The notes beneath the pieces are model-generated. The model was not told the origin of the DNA and did no database searches. It saw only the letters and a list, made by a program, of their open reading frames with translations. Source: Phascolarctobacterium sp. (GTDB lineage Bacteria > Bacillota > Negativicutes > Acidaminococcales > Acidaminococcaceae). Taken from it: 64,000 nt of DNA. The position numbers and the translations under genes were made by a program. This document shows positions 61,164 to 64,000 of the stretch, in pieces (the stretch's first letter is position 1; every line of letters starts with the position of its first letter). The stretch lies in the NCBI GenBank assembly GCA_030540395.1, contig JAUNWI010000001.1, positions 62,001 through 126,000 of the forward strand, given 5' to 3'.

Positions 61164-63530
61164 TTACATTTTTTGCATGCGGCGGCGCATATACAGGCGG
61201 TAGCCACCAAACAGCAGAGCGCTGAAAAGGGCCACGGGCAAGAGCACAAAGCCGGGATATTCCGAAAGCTTCTTCTCTTTAATTAAAGTATAAACCTTTT
61301 CCTGCTTTAGCTTGCCTGTGCGTTGGTCATAAATACCCACATGCAGCTTATAGGTGCCGCCGGCTAGGTTCGTATAGGTGCGCTCCTTATTTTGGAAGCG
61401 GCTGGTTTTCTCTACCTGCTTATCAAAGCCCTCTAAATAGGTGGACATGAGCACATTATTTAAGGTGTTGGTCAAGACATAGGCTTTATAGGTGATACGC
61501 GTAGCGTCACTGGGAATTTTCAGGGGCTGCTCCTCATCTAGGGTATAGTCCACGCCGTCTATATTAACGCTGGGCACGCAAAACTTCTTAGGGCTAGCAC
61601 TTTGGTCCAAGCTGTCCAAATTCAGCTCACAGAGGCCGTTTTGCAGGCACAGGTACAGCTTTTCCTTGTTCTCAATGAAGTTAAAGGAGTTGGCCGTCAG
61701 CGCACCGCTAAGGCCCTCTCTCTGGCTCAAAACATAATCATAGGAGCCGTCCTTTAAAAGCTTGGCCGAGCTTGTTACATAAACGCCCTGATTACAGGTT
61801 ACCAGCATTTCCCCATTAGGGGTGAAGATAAAGTCAAAATTATTGGTGCTGGGGAAATTAGGGATGGTCTTCAGCTCGCCATCCGTAAAGTGGGCAATGG
61901 AGTTGCCGGTGGAAATCCAGATGCCACCTAGCTCCGGGTCCTTGGCCATGCGCAGGATAACGCCGGCCCTAAGGCCATCCTGCTGGTCCAGAGTGTAGGC
62001 AATATGGTCGTCCTTGAGCATATTGATGCCGCCGCCATCAGTGCCCACATAAATTGCCCCCTGGTGCTCCAAAAGGCACAGCACCTGAGGGTTGGCCAAG
62101 CCATTTCTGCCAGTAAAGGTCTTTTCCACCTTGTCATTGCGGAGCAGCGCCAGGCCATCGCGGGTACCCACATAAATACTGCCGTCACTGGCCTCCATAA
62201 TCACCCTGCTCCGCTCGTGGGGCATACCCTCCCTGCGGGTAAAGCTCTTGATGGTTCCGGATTCAGGATTATATTTTAACAGTCCAAGCTTGGAATAGGT
62301 TGCAATCCATAGGTTGCCCTTGCTATCTACAATAACATGGCGTGTACGGGTGGTGTTCAAAAGCTCGCTGATAGGAGTAGCAATAGGCTTGTCACCCTTG
62401 AGGGTCAAAAGTCCCCTATCCGTAGCTACGTAGGTAATGCCCTGATGCTTCACAACGCTGTTCACTACCCTGGGACTGATGCCAGCTATGGCGAAGATAT
62501 TGCGGAAGCAGTTGTAGGTCAGTTTGGCCACGCCCATACGGGAGGAGCTGAACCAAATATTATCCTCGTAGTCAACCATGATATTGTCCACGGAGTTATT
62601 AAACTGCATTTGGTCAACGACATGAAAGTTGTCCTGCATATCAAAATAGCCCACGCCGTTTTCTGTAGCTATAAGCAAGGCCCCATTGGGACGCAGCAGC
62701 ATATCGTTGATCGTGTGCCGCCCTTCCATGGTTAAAAGCTTCAGCACCTGCAGGGTACCATTTTCTATTTTGATTTTGGCTAATTTGTCGCCTGTGGTGC
62801 CTACCCAAAATTGGTTTTCACTGTAAATGTCAGGCTCCACAGCTACCACATTGCCAAAGCTAAAGGCATCTGCTTTAAAATAGCTTTCCAAATCCCTGCC
62901 CTGATATACAAACATGTCGCCGCTTTGGGTTAGGCCGCACACTCTATTTCCCGGTGCAGGATGCAATTCCTTGATATATTTGCGGGCCAGACGAGTATCA
63001 CCTTCGCGAGTAATATAATTCTCCTGATCCTTAAAGCTTAAGCCCTCAGTGGTACCAATAAACATCAGGCCCTCGCTATTTTCAGTAATATCACGGATAG
63101 TATTGGAGGAAAGGCCATCCCTGCGCTGCCAAAAGGTGAATTTATCATCCTTGTAGAGGGCAAGGCCGCTGTCATTGGTGCCGATATAGAGCTCTCCCTT
63201 TTGGGATACGTATAAATCGGCTACGCTGTAGATGCCGCTAGTTACCGGGAATTGGTAAAAGCTGGAGCCGTCGTAGCGGGTAAGGCCATTATAGGTGCCA
63301 ATCCAGATGAAGCCATCCCTGGTCTGTACCACATCATTGGCAGCAGAGGAGTCCAGGCCATTGCTATTGTCATAGATGATTTCCATATAGCCAAACTCGT
63401 CCAAGGTGTGGCGCTGGGCGGCCTCCGCCCTTACGCTGCCCTGGAGCAGCACCAGCACCAAAAGGACGAACATTAGGCTGAGCCCTTTTTTACATTCTTG
63501 TTGCCAAAATCTTTTCTGACATTGGTTCAT
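61164..63530 (-). CDS. Two-propeller membrane sensor (Reg_prop / Y_Y_Y), output domain lost at TAA
   Basis: 788 residues: signal anchor, repeated Reg_prop blades (DGFIWIGTYNGLTRYDG, GELYIGTNDSGLALYKD, GLMFIGTTEGLSF, GNLWIATYSKLGLLKYNP, GSIYVGTRDGLALL, GAIYVGTDGGGINML), a Y_Y_Y-like beta sandwich (YLEGFDKQVEKTS, YTNLAGGTYKLHVGIYD), TM near residue 760 (FVLLPVALFSALLFGGY) and a short cytoplasmic tail ending QKM-stop. Periplasmic ligand sensor, usually glycans in relatives. Confidence 0.88.
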   Translation of the reverse strand: MNQCQKRFWQQECKKGLSLMFVLLVLVLLQGSVRAEAAQRHTLDEFGYMEIIYDNSNGLDSSAANDVVQTRDGFIWIGTYNGLTRYDGSSFYQFPVTSGIYSVADLYVSQKGELYIGTNDSGLALYKDDKFTFWQRRDGLSSNTIRDITENSEGLMFIGTTEGLSFKDQENYITREGDTRLARKYIKELHPAPGNRVCGLTQSGDMFVYQGRDLESYFKADAFSFGNVVAVEPDIYSENQFWVGTTGDKLAKIKIENGTLQVLKLLTMEGRHTINDMLLRPNGALLIATENGVGYFDMQDNFHVVDQMQFNNSVDNIMVDYEDNIWFSSSRMGVAKLTYNCFRNIFAIAGISPRVVNSVVKHQGITYVATDRGLLTLKGDKPIATPISELLNTTRTRHVIVDSKGNLWIATYSKLGLLKYNPESGTIKSFTRREGMPHERSRVIMEASDGSIYVGTRDGLALLRNDKVEKTFTGRNGLANPQVLCLLEHQGAIYVGTDGGGINMLKDDHIAYTLDQQDGLRAGVILRMAKDPELGGIWISTGNSIAHFTDGELKTIPNFPSTNNFDFIFTPNGEMLVTCNQGVYVTSSAKLLKDGSYDYVLSQREGLSGALTANSFNFIENKEKLYLCLQNGLCELNLDSLDQSASPKKFCVPSVNIDGVDYTLDEEQPLKIPSDATRITYKAYVLTNTLNNVLMSTYLEGFDKQVEKTSRFQNKERTYTNLAGGTYKLHVGIYDQRTGKLKQEKVYTLIKEKKLSEYPGFVLLPVALFSALLFGGYRLYMRRRMQKM

Positions 63531-63832
63531 AAGAGTGTACCTACCTTTCCCTAAGAACGCTTACAGGGCTGTATCAAGACAAATATACAGCATTATAGAT
63601 ACTATTATTTTATCACAGAACCTGCTTCACAACAAAGAACATTTTCAGTACTGCTTATGTTTTTATCAAGCTCTCTAAGCCAGAAGCTGAACATTAACCG
63701 GATAACCGGCAAAAAATGTTCATTTTTTACGTTTTTTTATTTACCTTGGCTTATATATATGATAAAATTGACTTGCTATAGTATTGAAACGGCTTGGGTA
63801 CTACAGCAAATTCACATTAGGGAGTTAATGAT
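63531..63832. other. Intergenic region before purC
   Basis: AT-rich, no gene seen. I looked for a purine riboswitch (no matching core). It holds the divergent promoters of the sensor gene and purC: a plus-strand candidate TTGACTTGCTATAGTATTG near 63769 and an AGGGAG ribosome site at 63819-63824. Confidence 0.5.
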
Positions 63833-64000
63833 ATGGAGAACAAACTAGTTTATGTAGGTAAAACCAAAAATGTTTATGCGCTTGAAAACGGCAACTATCT
63901 GCTGGAGTTCAAGGATGACTGCACCGGCAAGGACGGCGTGTTTGATCCCGGTGAAAACTCTGTTGGTCTGACCATTGAAGGCGTGGGCGATGTAAACTTA
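63833..64000 (+). CDS. purC: Phosphoribosylaminoimidazole-succinocarboxamide synthase (partial, 5' end)
   Basis: First 56 codons only: [20 protein letters not shown] and [20 protein letters not shown], the start of SAICAR synthetase (purine biosynthesis). ATG 63833 with AGGGAG eight bases upstream. Cut by the window edge. Confidence 0.85.
   Translation, partial: MENKLVYVGKTKNVYALENGNYLLEFKDDCTGKDGVFDPGENSVGLTIEGVGDVNL

Noticed and set aside
63531..63832. Purine riboswitch before purC
   Set aside because: No three-way-junction core resembling the purine aptamer was recognised.
1..64000. CRISPR array
   Set aside because: No regularly spaced direct repeats with unique spacers were seen on reading the window.

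Overview
The window looks like the chromosome of a diderm Firmicute (Negativicutes; something like Phascolarctobacterium/Acidaminococcaceae is my inference). The protein families are Firmicute-like (DUF896, YlbF, YqeG, HxlR, BrnQ, VicK/PhoR-type kinase), yet there is an outer-membrane secretin and, in the prophage, a spanin-like lysis pair, which only make sense in a cell with an outer membrane. Base composition is close to even and almost every gene starts behind a strong GGAGG-type ribosome binding site.

Layout. 1-1.7 kb: end of an iron/cobalamin-type ABC importer (permease cut by the window edge, lipoprotein binding protein). 2-3.9 kb: DUF896 protein, RluA-type pseudouridine synthase, class II fructose-bisphosphate aldolase. 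4.1-18 kb: a rearranged accessory zone with duplicated genes (two almost identical low-molecular-weight phosphatases, two alpha/beta hydrolases, a truncated second amidohydrolase end), several gene remnants, a methyltransferase-HNH nuclease pair, an Rpn-type nuclease, a SIMPL protein, a flavin reductase and a diguanylate cyclase. 18-31 kb: ordinary chromosome: Mrp ATPase, DUF2156 + Eis-like acetyltransferase, a class IV aminotransferase that lacks the usual catalytic lysine, a CPA2 antiporter, a small type IV pilus set (PilT, PilB, secretin), a dicarboxylate/amino-acid symporter with a threonine aldolase and a divergent LysR regulator.

32.16-49.14 kb is a 17-kb prophage remnant bounded by a 49-bp direct repeat of the 3' half of tRNA-Pro(CGG). 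It keeps a P2-like contractile tail (sheath, tube, chaperone, tape measure, X, D, V, PAAR spike, U, W, J, I, fibre) and a lysis cassette (holin, lysin, two overlapping spanin-like genes), but capsid, terminase, replication and regulatory genes are gone: a deletion has joined the 5'-truncated sheath gene back-to-back with a 5'-truncated integrase. Inside it lies the most notable system in the window: a diversity-generating retroelement (DGR) with a variable FGE/C-type-lectin-like tail protein, its variable repeat (VR), an Avd accessory protein, a template repeat (TR) and a reverse transcriptase. TR and VR differ at 11 positions, 10 of them at TR adenines. The reverse transcriptase reading frame is interrupted by one in-frame TAA just before the YMDD catalytic motif, so the element carries a clear record of past adenine mutagenesis but is probably now inactive.

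49.2-64 kb returns to core chromosome: mscL, tyrS, brnQ, a ferredoxin-nitroreductase, murB, ylbF, a MITE-like palindromic element, and a five-gene operon (response regulator, histidine kinase, YqeG phosphatase, nitrilase-family amidase, VanX-type dipeptidase). Next to it a large beta-propeller membrane sensor is separated from a downstream HD-GYP output domain by a single in-frame TAA. The window ends in the first codons of purC.
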